From assembly GCA_028689025.1 (NCBI GenBank), contig JAQTXA010000005.1:1-64000 (forward strand): DNA of 64,000 nucleotides, given 5' to 3'. The notes below the pieces were generated by a model, which saw nothing but the letters and a program-made list of their open reading frames with translations, made no database searches and was not told the origin of the DNA. The stretch is from Aliarcobacter sp. (GTDB taxonomy: Bacteria > Campylobacterota > Campylobacteria > Campylobacterales > Arcobacteraceae). Both the position numbers and the translations under genes were made by a program. Below, one piece after another: positions 19,833 through 29,222 of the stretch. Every line of letters begins with the position of its first letter. The stretch's first letter is position 1.

Positions 19833-20564
19833 TTATTTATTTTCTGGTTTATTTGCGATACTTTTTAGTTTTTCTTTTGCTGTATCTACTTGTTCTTGAG
19901 TTGTTATTTTAGTCTCTTCAAATTTTTTCTCAATAGTATCAACAACTTCTTCTTTAACAGCCTCTTTTACACTTTCTGTAGTTGCTTCAACACTTTGTTT
20001 AATATTATTTTTAGTTTCATCAATTAATTCTGATGTTTTTGTAGTGTTAACTACTTTATCAACCGTATTTGTAATTGAAGTTGTGTCAAGTTTGATTATG
20101 TATGAACCAACACTTATTAAATGAGGCATTACATAAGATTTCTCAAATTTTTCATCCATTACTTTTTTAAAAGATTGTACTTGATAAAGAGCATAAGCAA
20201 TTACAGAAAATATTAAAAATACTTTTGATGCTCCAAAAATAAATCCAAAAATTCTATCTACAACACCTAATCCACTTGCAGAAAAGATTTTACTAATAAT
20301 TATTCCTAAAGTGTAAACTATTAACCAAAATCCAACTAAAGCAACAATAAAACCAATTAATTTTAAAGTTGCTTCGCTCTCTATTGCTAAAATAGGTGCT
20401 AATGCATCTCCTGCATCTTTTGCAATTCTTGAAGCTACAAATATTGCCCCAATTATTCCAACGATTCCAAATACTTCTTTTATTAAGCCTCTAAAAAGAC
20501 CTTTTAGTCCTAATATTAGAGTAATTGATATAATTATTAAATCAAAAATAGAAAAATCTTGCAT
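19833..20564 (-). CDS. CvpA-family membrane protein
   Basis: A 243-residue protein whose first 165 residues hold four membrane segments with the CvpA pattern (FDLIIISITLILGLKGLFRGLIKE, then GFIFGASKVFLI). The C-terminal 75 residues are a Lys/Glu/Thr-rich tail likely to form a coiled coil. CvpA is needed for colicin V production in E. coli and is linked to envelope stress elsewhere; the role here is unknown. It ends 12 bp before lysS. Confidence 0.82.
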   Translation of the reverse strand: MQDFSIFDLIIISITLILGLKGLFRGLIKEVFGIVGIIGAIFVASRIAKDAGDALAPILAIESEATLKLIGFIVALVGFWLIVYTLGIIISKIFSASGLGVVDRIFGFIFGASKVFLIFSVIAYALYQVQSFKKVMDEKFEKSYVMPHLISVGSYIIKLDTTSITNTVDKVVNTTKTSELIDETKNNIKQSVEATTESVKEAVKEEVVDTIEKKFEETKITTQEQVDTAKEKLKSIANKPENK

Positions 20565-20619
20565 AATGTCCCTTTTCTTATAATTCGTGCATTGTATCTA
20601 ATCTTTACAAAATAGAAGT

Positions 20620-22695
20620 TTAATTAAAATCTATAATAAAGTCTGTACCAACATAATTTTTATTTTTATGGGTAAATGTTACATTTTGAATATTAATTTT
20701 ATAACCTAAATTCTTAACAAAAAGTTCATTTACCATATATAACCCTAATCCTACACCAAAAGATTGGTGTTTAGTTGTAAAATATGGTTCAAATATTTTT
20801 GTGATTATTTTCTCATCAATTCCATTTCCAGAATCTCTTATTTGTAAAATATTATTTTTAAATTCTATAAATATAAATCTATCATTTTGATTTTGATTAT
20901 TTATTAAGGCATGTATTGAATTATCTAAAATATTCAATATCGCTTGTGAGAAATCATTTTTGTTAGTATTTAATATAAAATCGTTATCGTAAGTAAAAGT
21001 ACATTCAATTAAATCTTTTTCAAATATAGAATCCATAATTTTTTTTGTATTTCCTATCATTTCAACTAATGAAAATTTTGTAATTTTTTCATCTGTATTA
21101 AAGAAATCTGTAAAATTTTCTATTGTAATTGATAGTTTATTTGTATTGTCTATTATCGCATCACATGACTCATTAAAATTATCATCATTAAGAATATTTA
21201 ACTCTTTTTGTAGTTTCATACCACTTGAAATAGTACTAATCACACTTAAAGGTTGTCTCCATTGATGGGCTATATTTTTGAGTATATCTGCAATTGCTGC
21301 AATTTTAGATTGCTGGAAAAGTATTCTGTTTTTTTCTTTATCAGCTTCAATTTGAGAAATCTCTTGAGTCATATCGCTAAAAGTAACAATAATAAACTCT
21401 TCATTTTTTATTTTTGAAGATTTTATTGAAAAATGTTTTAGTTCATTTTCTAAATTTTTAATAGCAACTCTAAAATTGATATCTTGATTTATTAAAACAT
21501 GTTCTGCCCAGTTTCTTCCATTGTAATATTTTTCAATTATATAGGTATCATCTTCCATATCTATAAAAGTAGAACAAATACATTTATATTTCTCTTTGAA
21601 ACTTGCTAAATCTTTTGTATCACTAAAAAAATCATACAACCTTTGATTTGCATCTATTATTTCATTTCCATTTGTAATTACAATTATATTTTGTTGAGAG
21701 TTAAGAATTGATTGTTTTTTATTTTCTTGCATTTTTAATTGTTTTAAATAGTTTGTATATAGATAAATTAAAAAAGAGAAAAATAGAATAATCAAAGCAA
21801 TTATTGAAAGCATTATAATTTGTATTTTAAAAGATTTTACAATTTGAACATCAATATCACTTAATTTTACAAAATTTAAAATATTACCTAATCTTTCATT
21901 CTTGTCATTAAAGAGATTATATTTTGAAATCAAATAGTCATTTTCGATAATATAGTCATTAATTTCTAGATATTTTTCTATCTTATTGACATTTAAATAA
22001 TTAACTAAATCTTTATTTGCATTTTTATTTGCAATGTAATAATCGCCAATAAAGGTGTTTGTATATGGGAATTTTAGGATTTCTCTATATTTTTTATCTG
22101 TTATTACTAGTGTATCAATATTATTATCTTTTAAATCATTTGCAATTGAATCAAAATGGCTAATAACTTCTATGGCTCCTAAAAAATTATCTTCTCTATC
22201 AATAATAGGTGATCTAGCTTTTATTGTCATAGAAAATAGAGCCACACTAATTGAAGTTGAAATTTTTTTATTTTCTATAAATTTTTTTAAATCTTTTCTA
22301 AAAAGTAGGTTATCACCCTTTTTATCAACCCATGAGCGATAAATACTATTTCCATTTTTATCTACTATTTGAATCCAAATATTTTTGAATTTAGTATTAT
22401 CTCTCATTTGTTCAGAGATCTCTTTATAGTTAAATTTATCATACTCTTGATTTATAATAATTTTTTGTAATTCATTATCTTTTGCAAGTGCTAAGGCAAT
22501 TGATAGGGTGGTATCTCTTTTATTTTTTAAAAAATTTTCTGTTAATTTTAAAATATTTGTATTTGTAGAATCATAAATAGAAGTTAAAAGTGTTTTTTGT
22601 TTATTTAAAATATAGTAATAAGTTCCGGAAACTATAAAAATAGTTAAAAGCAAAAAAGAGAAGATTGTAATGTAAATATTTTTTTTTCTGTACAT
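20620..22695 (-). CDS. Membrane sensor histidine kinase (Cache-PAS-HisKA)
   Basis: A 691-residue kinase. The first membrane segment is at about 7-29, then a large periplasmic Cache-type sensor domain (about 35-285, with the RSPIIDREDNFLGAIEV pattern), and a second segment at about 291-314. A PAS domain lies at about 330-440, and a HisKA region has H477 in NIAHQWRQPLSVIS, the form common in Campylobacterota. The HATPase follows (N box, RDSGNGID, GVGLGLYMV). No response regulator is adjacent, so its partner is unknown. It is divergent from ispG. Confidence 0.88.
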   Translation of the reverse strand: MYRKKNIYITIFSFLLLTIFIVSGTYYYILNKQKTLLTSIYDSTNTNILKLTENFLKNKRDTTLSIALALAKDNELQKIIINQEYDKFNYKEISEQMRDNTKFKNIWIQIVDKNGNSIYRSWVDKKGDNLLFRKDLKKFIENKKISTSISVALFSMTIKARSPIIDREDNFLGAIEVISHFDSIANDLKDNNIDTLVITDKKYREILKFPYTNTFIGDYYIANKNANKDLVNYLNVNKIEKYLEINDYIIENDYLISKYNLFNDKNERLGNILNFVKLSDIDVQIVKSFKIQIIMLSIIALIILFFSFLIYLYTNYLKQLKMQENKKQSILNSQQNIIVITNGNEIIDANQRLYDFFSDTKDLASFKEKYKCICSTFIDMEDDTYIIEKYYNGRNWAEHVLINQDINFRVAIKNLENELKHFSIKSSKIKNEEFIIVTFSDMTQEISQIEADKEKNRILFQQSKIAAIADILKNIAHQWRQPLSVISTISSGMKLQKELNILNDDNFNESCDAIIDNTNKLSITIENFTDFFNTDEKITKFSLVEMIGNTKKIMDSIFEKDLIECTFTYDNDFILNTNKNDFSQAILNILDNSIHALINNQNQNDRFIFIEFKNNILQIRDSGNGIDEKIITKIFEPYFTTKHQSFGVGLGLYMVNELFVKNLGYKINIQNVTFTHKNKNYVGTDFIIDFN

Positions 22696-22785
22696 TAATT
22701 ATAGACTTTTATTAGATTTATAAGAAATTATTGTATTAAAATATAACTTCTTTTTTGATTAATGTTTTCATTTAGAATTAATAAA

Positions 22786-22804
22786 TTTGTGATAAAATCA
22801 CACC
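22786..22804 (+). promoter_or_regulatory. ispG promoter, -10 inside a palindrome, possibly leaderless
   Basis: TAAAAT at 22793-22798 is a good -10 box. It lies inside the perfect inverted repeat TGTGAT-AAA-ATCACA (22789-22803). Transcription would begin about 7 bp after the -10, that is, at the ispG ATG (22805), and no Shine-Dalgarno is visible. This points to a leaderless or nearly leaderless mRNA and a possible operator. Confidence 0.5.
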
Positions 22805-23866
22805 ATGATAAAAAGATACCCAACTAAACAAATATTCGTCGGAAACGTACCAATTGGAGGAGATGCTCCAATTCCTGTACAGTCAATGACATTTACAAAA
22901 ACATCAGATGTAAAAGCAACTGTTGAGCAAATTACTGCTTTACATTTTGCAGGTGCAGATATAGTAAGAGTTGCTGTTCCAAATATGGAAGCAGCATTAG
23001 CATTAAAAGAGATTAAATCTCAGGTAAGTTTACCACTTGTAGCAGATATTCATTTTCATCATAAATTAGCTTTAATTGCTGCTGAAGTTGTAGATTGTAT
23101 TAGAATTAATCCAGGAAATATTGGAGATAGAAAAAGAGTTCAAGAAGTTGTTAAAGCTTGTACAGAGCGAAATATACCTATTAGAATTGGAGTAAATTCA
23201 GGGTCGCTTGAAAAGCAGTTTGAGGATAAATATGGACAAACACCAGAAGGAATGGTTGCAAGTGCTGATTATAATATTAAATATCTTGAAGATTTAGGTT
23301 TTACAAATTTAAAAGTTTCACTAAAAGCTAGTGACGTTCAAAGAACAGTTGAAGCTTATAGAAGATTAAGACCTATGAATAACTACCCATTTCATTTAGG
23401 TGTTACAGAAGCTGGAACTCAATTTCACTCAACAATTAAATCTTCAATTGCTTTAGGTGCACTTTTACTTGATGGAATTGGTGATACTTTAAGAGTTTCA
23501 ATGACTGGTGAACTTGAAGAAGAGATAAAAGTAGGGCGTGCAATTTTAAAAGATGTTGGAATTGCAAAAGATGGACTAAACATAGTTTCATGTCCTACTT
23601 GTGGAAGAATTGAAGCTGATTTAGTAAGTGCTGTTAGTGAAATAGAAAAAAGAACAAAACATATAAAAACATCACTTGATGTTTCAGTTATGGGTTGCGT
23701 TGTAAATGCAATCGGAGAAGCAAAATCTGCTGATGTTGCAATTGCTTTTGGAAAAGGTAGCGGACTTGTTATGAAAAAAGGTGAAATTATTGCCAAACTG
23801 TCAGGAGATGCATTGATAAATAGATTTATAGAAGAAGTTGAAATCGAAGCAGAAAAAAGAAAATAA
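22805..23866 (+). CDS. ispG: 4-hydroxy-3-methylbut-2-enyl diphosphate synthase
   Basis: [4Fe-4S] enzyme of the MEP isoprenoid pathway, converting MEcPP to HMBPP. It has the N-terminal [15 protein letters not shown], the barrel motifs ADIVRVAVP and [10 protein letters not shown], and a C-terminal domain with the cluster cysteines in SCPTCGR and [13 protein letters not shown]. It is 353 residues, the bacterial short form. Its stop and the dnaB start overlap by one base (TAATG). Confidence 0.97.
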   Translation: MIKRYPTKQIFVGNVPIGGDAPIPVQSMTFTKTSDVKATVEQITALHFAGADIVRVAVPNMEAALALKEIKSQVSLPLVADIHFHHKLALIAAEVVDCIRINPGNIGDRKRVQEVVKACTERNIPIRIGVNSGSLEKQFEDKYGQTPEGMVASADYNIKYLEDLGFTNLKVSLKASDVQRTVEAYRRLRPMNNYPFHLGVTEAGTQFHSTIKSSIALGALLLDGIGDTLRVSMTGELEEEIKVGRAILKDVGIAKDGLNIVSCPTCGRIEADLVSAVSEIEKRTKHIKTSLDVSVMGCVVNAIGEAKSADVAIAFGKGSGLVMKKGEIIAKLSGDALINRFIEEVEIEAEKRK

Positions 23867-25308
23867 TGGATAGCGTATATAGTATAAATATAGAAAGAGC
23901 TGTATTAAGTTCTATTTTATTTAACCCTGAAGAACTTGAAGATGTTTTAGGTGTATTAAAACCTAAAGATTTTTATTTACCTGCACACAAAAAAATATTT
24001 GAGGTAATGGTAAAACTTCACAATGATGATATGCCAATTGATGAAGAGTTTATAAGAAAAAGAGTTGATGCAAAAGATGTCGATGACTCAATTTTATTAG
24101 AAATTCTTTCAGCTAATCCAATTACTAATACATTAGCATATGTGCGAGAAATTAAAGATGGTTCTGTAAAAAGAGAGTTAGCAACACTTGCAACTACTAT
24201 AAAAAAAGTAGCTATTGAAGAGGAAATGAGTGCAAATGAAGCCCTTGATACTATTCAAAGTGAACTTTATAAAATCTCTACAGACTCAGCAACTTCAGAA
24301 TTAAAAGATATGAAAGTTATAACCCATGATACTCTTTCATATATAGAACAAATGAAAAAGATGGGGAATAAACATCTTATTGGTGAAACAACAGGATTTG
24401 AAGCCCTTGATAGAAGAACAACAGGTTTTAACTCAGGGGATTTAATTATTATTGCAGCACGTCCTGCAATGGGAAAAACAGCTCTTGTTTTAAATATGGC
24501 ATTAAAAAATGTTGAAGCGGGAAAAGGTGTAATATTTTTCTCCCTAGAGATGCCAGCAGAACAACTTATGTTAAGGATGTTATCTGCAAAAACTTCAATT
24601 CCATTACAAAATCTTAGAAAAGGTGATTTAGATGATCAACAGTGGACAAACCTAAGTGGTGCTTTTGATGATTTAAATACAAAAAAACTTTATGTTGATG
24701 ATGGTGGAAGTATTAATATTAATCAACTTCGAGCGAGAGTGCGAAAACTTGCCCAAAATGAATCAAATAATATAAAACTTGTAATCATCGATTACCTTCA
24801 ACTTATGCAAGGAACTGGAAATAAAGATAGACACCAAGAGGTTTCTGATATTTCAAGGGGACTTAAAATGTTGGCTAGAGAGATGAAAATCCCAATTATT
24901 GCTCTTTCACAGTTGAATAGGGGACTTGAAAATAGACCAGATAAAAGACCAATGTTATCAGATTTAAGAGAATCTGGAGCAATCGAGCAAGATGCGGATA
25001 TTATCATGTTTGTTTATAGAGATGATGTTTATAAAGAAAGAGATGAAGCAAGAAAAGAGAAAGAGGCCAAAGATAAAGGTGAAGATTATAAATCTAAATT
25101 TATAAACAAACCAGAAGAAGAAGCAGAAGTAATCATTGGAAAACAAAGAAATGGACCAATTGGTACTGTAAAACTTAACTTCCAAAAAGCTCTTACAAGA
25201 TTTGTTGATAAAGAAAATGAACATAATAGTTCACCAATTGAGATGGTATTTGAAAATATTGCAGACACTGAGAGAGAAACAAATATTGATATACCAGATA
25301 TTTTTTAA
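23866..25308 (+). CDS. dnaB: Replicative DNA helicase
   Basis: Hexameric helicase at the replication fork. The N-terminal primase-interacting domain (about 1-110) starts with NIERAVLSSILF. The RecA-like domain has Walker A ARPAMGKTA (about 200-208), Walker B LVIIDYLQLMQG, the SQLNRGLENRPDKRP motif and the arginine finger region. A Lys/Glu-rich insertion near residues 390-415 (KERDEARKEKEAKDKG) is charged and coil-like. Total 480 residues. It is coupled to ispG by a one-base overlap. Confidence 0.97.
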   Translation: MDSVYSINIERAVLSSILFNPEELEDVLGVLKPKDFYLPAHKKIFEVMVKLHNDDMPIDEEFIRKRVDAKDVDDSILLEILSANPITNTLAYVREIKDGSVKRELATLATTIKKVAIEEEMSANEALDTIQSELYKISTDSATSELKDMKVITHDTLSYIEQMKKMGNKHLIGETTGFEALDRRTTGFNSGDLIIIAARPAMGKTALVLNMALKNVEAGKGVIFFSLEMPAEQLMLRMLSAKTSIPLQNLRKGDLDDQQWTNLSGAFDDLNTKKLYVDDGGSININQLRARVRKLAQNESNNIKLVIIDYLQLMQGTGNKDRHQEVSDISRGLKMLAREMKIPIIALSQLNRGLENRPDKRPMLSDLRESGAIEQDADIIMFVYRDDVYKERDEARKEKEAKDKGEDYKSKFINKPEEEAEVIIGKQRNGPIGTVKLNFQKALTRFVDKENEHNSSPIEMVFENIADTERETNIDIPDIF

Positions 25309-25330
25309 ATAATATTTTATATTATTTAAA
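25304..25330 (+). terminator. AT-only hairpin after dnaB
   Basis: Perfect 12-bp inverted repeat (TTTAAATAATAT and its complement) with a TTT loop, overlapping the dnaB stop. It has no G or C, so it would be weak, and there is no T run after it. It may mark the end of the ispG-dnaB transcript or assist its decay. Confidence 0.4.
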
Positions 25331-25379
25331 ATTAAGAAATAAACTCTTATAATCTTTAAAATTATTTTTAAGGATTATT

Positions 25380-25778
25380 ATGAAATCTGCATTTTCACTT
25401 TTAGAACTTATTTTTGCCATAGTGATTTTAGGTATTGTGGCATCTTTTGCCATTCCAAAGTATTTAGATACTAAAGATAGTGCTTTGGTATCTACGATAA
25501 AACGAGATATTAGTACAGCTACTTCATCAATTCAAAGTTATTTTTTATTAAATCAAAAAATAGATAAAATAAGTGATGCAATTAGTGTAAATGATACTAA
25601 TTGGAATGTATCAGATACAAAAATTGAAGATAAGAATTCTTGCTTATCCCTTGAAATAAAAACTTCTAGTACTGATGTTAAAACAATTGAATTAACAGTT
25701 GATACAACAAAAACTACAACTATTTGTAAAAAAATCCAAGATGCAGGCCTTGTTACAACATCTTATGAACTTTATTAA
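25380..25778 (+). CDS. Type IV pilin-like protein
   Basis: A 132-residue protein with the prepilin N-terminus: MKSA, then FSLLELIFAIVILGIVASFAIP. The expected Glu at position +5 of the mature form (FSLLE) is present. The residue before the cleavage site is Ala where prepilin peptidases prefer Gly. The remaining globular part has two Cys (near 91 and 119) that could form a disulfide. Its role (type II secretion pseudopilin or type IV pilus minor pilin) cannot be told, as no assembly genes are adjacent. It is preceded by a good site, AAGGA. Confidence 0.8.
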   Translation: MKSAFSLLELIFAIVILGIVASFAIPKYLDTKDSALVSTIKRDISTATSSIQSYFLLNQKIDKISDAISVNDTNWNVSDTKIEDKNSCLSLEIKTSSTDVKTIELTVDTTKTTTICKKIQDAGLVTTSYELY

Positions 25779-25781
25779 AAA

Positions 25782-26585
25782 TTACTCTTTTTTTCTTATT
25801 CTTAAAAAAGAGGCAAATTTTGGTTTATTGTTTTTTGTTAAATCATAATATTTAAAAGTTACAATATCACCAATTTTAGGTGGATTTTCTCTTTGTTTAT
25901 CTGAAAAACCACCGCCTAAATTAAAAATAACTCCATTTTTTAATCTCACTTTTAAACTTTTGAATTTATTATCTTTTGAATAATTTAATCCAATTACCAA
26001 AGCTTCATTATCATAAAACTTTTTTACTTTTAAAATATTTTCACTTCTTCCAGTAAAATAATCTAATTTCGGATTTTTAAGTATTAAGCCCTCAGCTTTT
26101 TTATTTACTAACTCTTTTAGATAACTATTTAATTCAGACTCATTTTTACATATTTTTTGAGGAATTATTTTTATAAATTTATTTGGATTTTTATATAAGT
26201 AAGATTTGATTTTTTCTAATCTTTTATCAAAGTTTCCATCTGCATTTGGAACTTCAAAAATATTGTAAGTTATTTCATTCCATTTTTGTGTAGGTTTTTC
26301 ATCTAAAACTATATTTTGAATATTCTCAAAATCATCTCTTTTAGTCCATAATTCGCCATCAAGTTCGAAATTTGGAAAATCTTTTATAAACCAATCTGGT
26401 GCATAAATTTTATTTCCATTTTTACTTATAAACTCTTTTCCATTCCAACAAGCTCTTATTCCGTCTAGTTTTTCACTCATATACCAATTAGTTATATTGT
26501 GTTTTGATTTGTCATAGATTTTGGCTTTTTGAAGTTCAGAAGAGTATAGATTTATATATATCAAAACTAGTAGTAAAAATCTCAT
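25782..26585 (-). CDS. Secreted ATP-dependent DNA ligase
   Basis: A 267-residue small ATP-dependent ligase. The nucleotidyl-transfer motif EKLDGIRACW carries the adenylation Lys39; ELDGELWTKR (motif III), EGLILKNP (motif IV) and VKKF-type motif V follow, then an OB domain (about 185-267). The first 16 residues (MRFLLLVLIYINLYSS) look like a signal peptide, so it probably acts in the periplasm. Related ligases with leaders are known in Campylobacter, Haemophilus and Neisseria. It converges on the pilin gene with 3 bp between stops. Confidence 0.88.
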   Translation of the reverse strand: MRFLLLVLIYINLYSSELQKAKIYDKSKHNITNWYMSEKLDGIRACWNGKEFISKNGNKIYAPDWFIKDFPNFELDGELWTKRDDFENIQNIVLDEKPTQKWNEITYNIFEVPNADGNFDKRLEKIKSYLYKNPNKFIKIIPQKICKNESELNSYLKELVNKKAEGLILKNPKLDYFTGRSENILKVKKFYDNEALVIGLNYSKDNKFKSLKVRLKNGVIFNLGGGFSDKQRENPPKIGDIVTFKYYDLTKNNKPKFASFLRIRKKE

Positions 26586-26719
26586 AAAAAACCTTTAAAT
26601 AATAAAATATATTATATTTAATAGATTCTTAAATATTTAAGAAACATCATAAAATCATAATAAATATTTAGATAGAATAAAAAGCTTTTCACAAAGTAAT
26701 GAATTTTAAAGGATTTTGA

Positions 26720-27277
26720 TTGAGTGGAAATAAGATGTTAAACGAGAATGATAAAAAAATATTATTAGATTCAATAAGAAGTATTAATGATTTTCCAAAG
26801 CATGGAATAATTTTTAAAGATATTACAACTTTATTAAATAATAAAGAAGCATTTAAACTTTTGATGGATCATTTAGAAGAGAGATATAAATCTTACAATT
26901 TAGATTATGTTGCTGGAATTGACTCACGTGGTTTTATTTTTGGTGCAGCACTTGCGGATAGATTAGGTGTTGGTTTTGTTCCTGTTAGAAAAAAAGGAAA
27001 ACTTCCAAGTACAACTGTATGTGAAAAATATGAACTTGAATATGGCTTTGATGAAGTTGAACTTCATTTAGATGCTTTTAATAATGAAAAAAATGTGAAT
27101 GTTTTACTAATTGATGATATTGTTGTAAGTGGTGGAACTGCAAACGCAGCAGCTACATTAATTAAAAAATTAGAAGTAAATTTAGTAGAGGTATGTTTTT
27201 TAATGAACATTCAAATATTAGATGGTGCAAAAAAATTAAGAGAAATAGCTCCTGTTTATTCAGTGTTAGAAATTTAA
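26720..27277 (+). CDS. apt: Adenine phosphoribosyltransferase
   Basis: Purine salvage enzyme that makes AMP from adenine and PRPP. It shows the family opening [21 protein letters not shown], the loop [10 protein letters not shown], and the PRPP-binding motif [18 protein letters not shown] accept the TTG start at 26720 because AAAGGA (26708-26713) is 6 nt upstream; an ATG five codons later is also possible. A TAGAAT at 26673-26678 is a candidate -10. Length 185. trpB follows after 24 bp. Confidence 0.95.
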   Translation: MSGNKMLNENDKKILLDSIRSINDFPKHGIIFKDITTLLNNKEAFKLLMDHLEERYKSYNLDYVAGIDSRGFIFGAALADRLGVGFVPVRKKGKLPSTTVCEKYELEYGFDEVELHLDAFNNEKNVNVLLIDDIVVSGGTANAAATLIKKLEVNLVEVCFLMNIQILDGAKKLREIAPVYSVLEI

Positions 27278-27301
27278 TAATTTAATAAAAAGAGAAAATA
27301 A

Positions 27302-28510
27302 ATGAGTAATTATATTCCAAAACCAAGTATTTTTGACCCTGATGAAAAGGGTCAATTTGGTATTTTCGGAGGACAATATGTTCCTGAAACTTTAATGCCA
27401 ATTTTAAAAGAGTTAGAAGCTGAATATAAAAAATATAGATTTGATAAAGAATTTTGGGCTGAAGTTAATTATCTATTAAAAGATTATGTTGGACGTGAAA
27501 ATCCTTTATATCTTGCAAAAAATATTAGTGATGAAATTGGTGCAAAAGTTTATTTAAAAAGAGAAGATTTAAATCATACTGGTGCTCATAAAGTAAATAA
27601 TGTAATTGCTCAAGGTTTACTTGCAAAAAAACTTGGAAAAACAAAAGTTATTGCTGAAACTGGTGCTGGGCAACATGGAGTTGCAACTGCAACGATTGCA
27701 GCACTTATGGGACTTGAATGTACTATTTTTATGGGTGCAAAAGATGTTGAAAGACAAGAATTAAATGTATTTAGAATGAAACTTTTAGGAGCAAAAGTAA
27801 TTGCTGTTCAAAGTGGAAGTAAAACATTAAAAGATGCAATGAATGATGCAATTAGATATTGGGTTACAAATGCAAGGGATACTTTTTATATAATTGGAAC
27901 TGTAGCAGGTCCTCATCCATATCCTATGATGGTTCGAGATTTTCAAGCTGTAATTGGGTATGAAGCAAGAAAACAAATTCTTGAAAAAGAGAATAGATTA
28001 CCTGATTATGTAGTTGCTTGTATTGGTGGTGGATCTAATGCAATTGGTATTTTTTCTCACTTCCTAGAAGATAAAGAAGTAACTTGTATTGGAATAGAAG
28101 CAGGTGGTTTAGGTCTTGATACAGATAAACATGGTTGTTCACTTGAAAAAGGAACTCCTGGAATTTTACATGGTCAATGTTCATATTTACTTCAAGATGA
28201 AGATGGACAAGTGATTGAAGCTCACTCTATTAGTGCAGGACTTGATTATCCAGGAATTGGACCTGAACACTCTTTTCATAAAGATAATAAATCAATCCAA
28301 TATGATTCAATAACAGATGACGAAGCAATGGAAGCTTTTGTATGGCTAAGTAGACGAGAGGGAATAATTCCTGCTTTTGAATCTTCACATGCAATTGCTT
28401 ATTTAAAAAAAGCGAAAGATAAATTTAAAGATAAAATAGTAATCGTTAATTTATCTGGTCGTGGCGATAAAGATATGGTTCAGGCAAAGAGTTTATTAAA
28501 TTTCGAATAA
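27302..28510 (+). CDS. trpB: Tryptophan synthase beta chain
   Basis: PLP enzyme that joins indole and serine to make tryptophan. It has [12 protein letters not shown] at the N-terminus, the PLP lysine K97 in HTGAHKVNN, the phosphate-binding GGGSNAIG near residue 235 and the C-terminal SGRGDKD. Length 402 (type 1 TrpB). It is separated from trpE and no trpA is adjacent, consistent with the scattered trp genes seen in this group. It lies between apt and a DedA gene in one direction. Confidence 0.97.
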   Translation: MSNYIPKPSIFDPDEKGQFGIFGGQYVPETLMPILKELEAEYKKYRFDKEFWAEVNYLLKDYVGRENPLYLAKNISDEIGAKVYLKREDLNHTGAHKVNNVIAQGLLAKKLGKTKVIAETGAGQHGVATATIAALMGLECTIFMGAKDVERQELNVFRMKLLGAKVIAVQSGSKTLKDAMNDAIRYWVTNARDTFYIIGTVAGPHPYPMMVRDFQAVIGYEARKQILEKENRLPDYVVACIGGGSNAIGIFSHFLEDKEVTCIGIEAGGLGLDTDKHGCSLEKGTPGILHGQCSYLLQDEDGQVIEAHSISAGLDYPGIGPEHSFHKDNKSIQYDSITDDEAMEAFVWLSRREGIIPAFESSHAIAYLKKAKDKFKDKIVIVNLSGRGDKDMVQAKSLLNFE

Positions 28511-28520
28511 AAGGGGTATT

Positions 28521-29222
28521 GTGAAAGAGCTTTTTAGAAAAATCCAACCCCATTTTGGAAAAATACTTGCAGTTGTATTATCGCTTTTTTTTGTATTTTT
28601 AGCATATAACTTGTATCAAGCTCCTGTTGATGGACTTGAAGAGAAATTTGTCTATTTACTAAGAAAATATGGATATATTATACTTTTTGCATGGGGAATG
28701 TTAGAGGGTGAAGCTGGTCTTATAATGGCTGGATTATTAGCTCACACAGGTGATATGAATTTATATTTTGCGATATTTATAGCTGGTCTTGGTGGTTTTG
28801 CTGGTGATCAAGTTTACTTTTATATTGGAAGATTTAATAAAGCTTATGTTCATAAAAAGTTTAAAGGTCAACGAAGAAAGTTCGCATTGGCACATTTACT
28901 TCTAAAAAAACATGGTTGGCCAATAATTTTTGTTCAAAGATACATGTACGGAATGAGAACTGTAATACCAATTTCAATTGGATTAACAAGATATGATGGA
29001 AAAATGTTTGCATTTATAAATCTAATTTCAGCTTGGTTTTGGGCAGCACTTACAATAGTTCCTGTTTGGCATTTTGGAAGTGAGATTATATCTGTTCTTG
29101 AGTGGGCTAAAGTACATTGGTATTTTGTAGTACCTATAGTTCTTTGTATGGGTGGAAGTATAATATATTATTTTAATAAAGCTACAAAAAAAACAGAAAA
29201 AAGGATAAATAATGAAAATTAA
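28521..29222 (+). CDS. DedA-family inner-membrane protein
   Basis: A 233-residue membrane protein of the DedA (SNARE-associated) family, whose members act in lipid-carrier recycling and membrane homeostasis. It begins at a GTG codon with AAGGGG upstream. The family pattern is visible: EGEAGLIMAGLLAH near residue 60, FIAGLGGFAGDQVYFYIGR near 88-106 and RYMYGMRTVIPISIG near 140. Four or more hydrophobic segments span the rest. Its 3' end overlaps pepA by 11 bp, so the two are coupled. Confidence 0.88.
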   Translation: MKELFRKIQPHFGKILAVVLSLFFVFLAYNLYQAPVDGLEEKFVYLLRKYGYIILFAWGMLEGEAGLIMAGLLAHTGDMNLYFAIFIAGLGGFAGDQVYFYIGRFNKAYVHKKFKGQRRKFALAHLLLKKHGWPIIFVQRYMYGMRTVIPISIGLTRYDGKMFAFINLISAWFWAALTIVPVWHFGSEIISVLEWAKVHWYFVVPIVLCMGGSIIYYFNKATKKTEKRINNEN

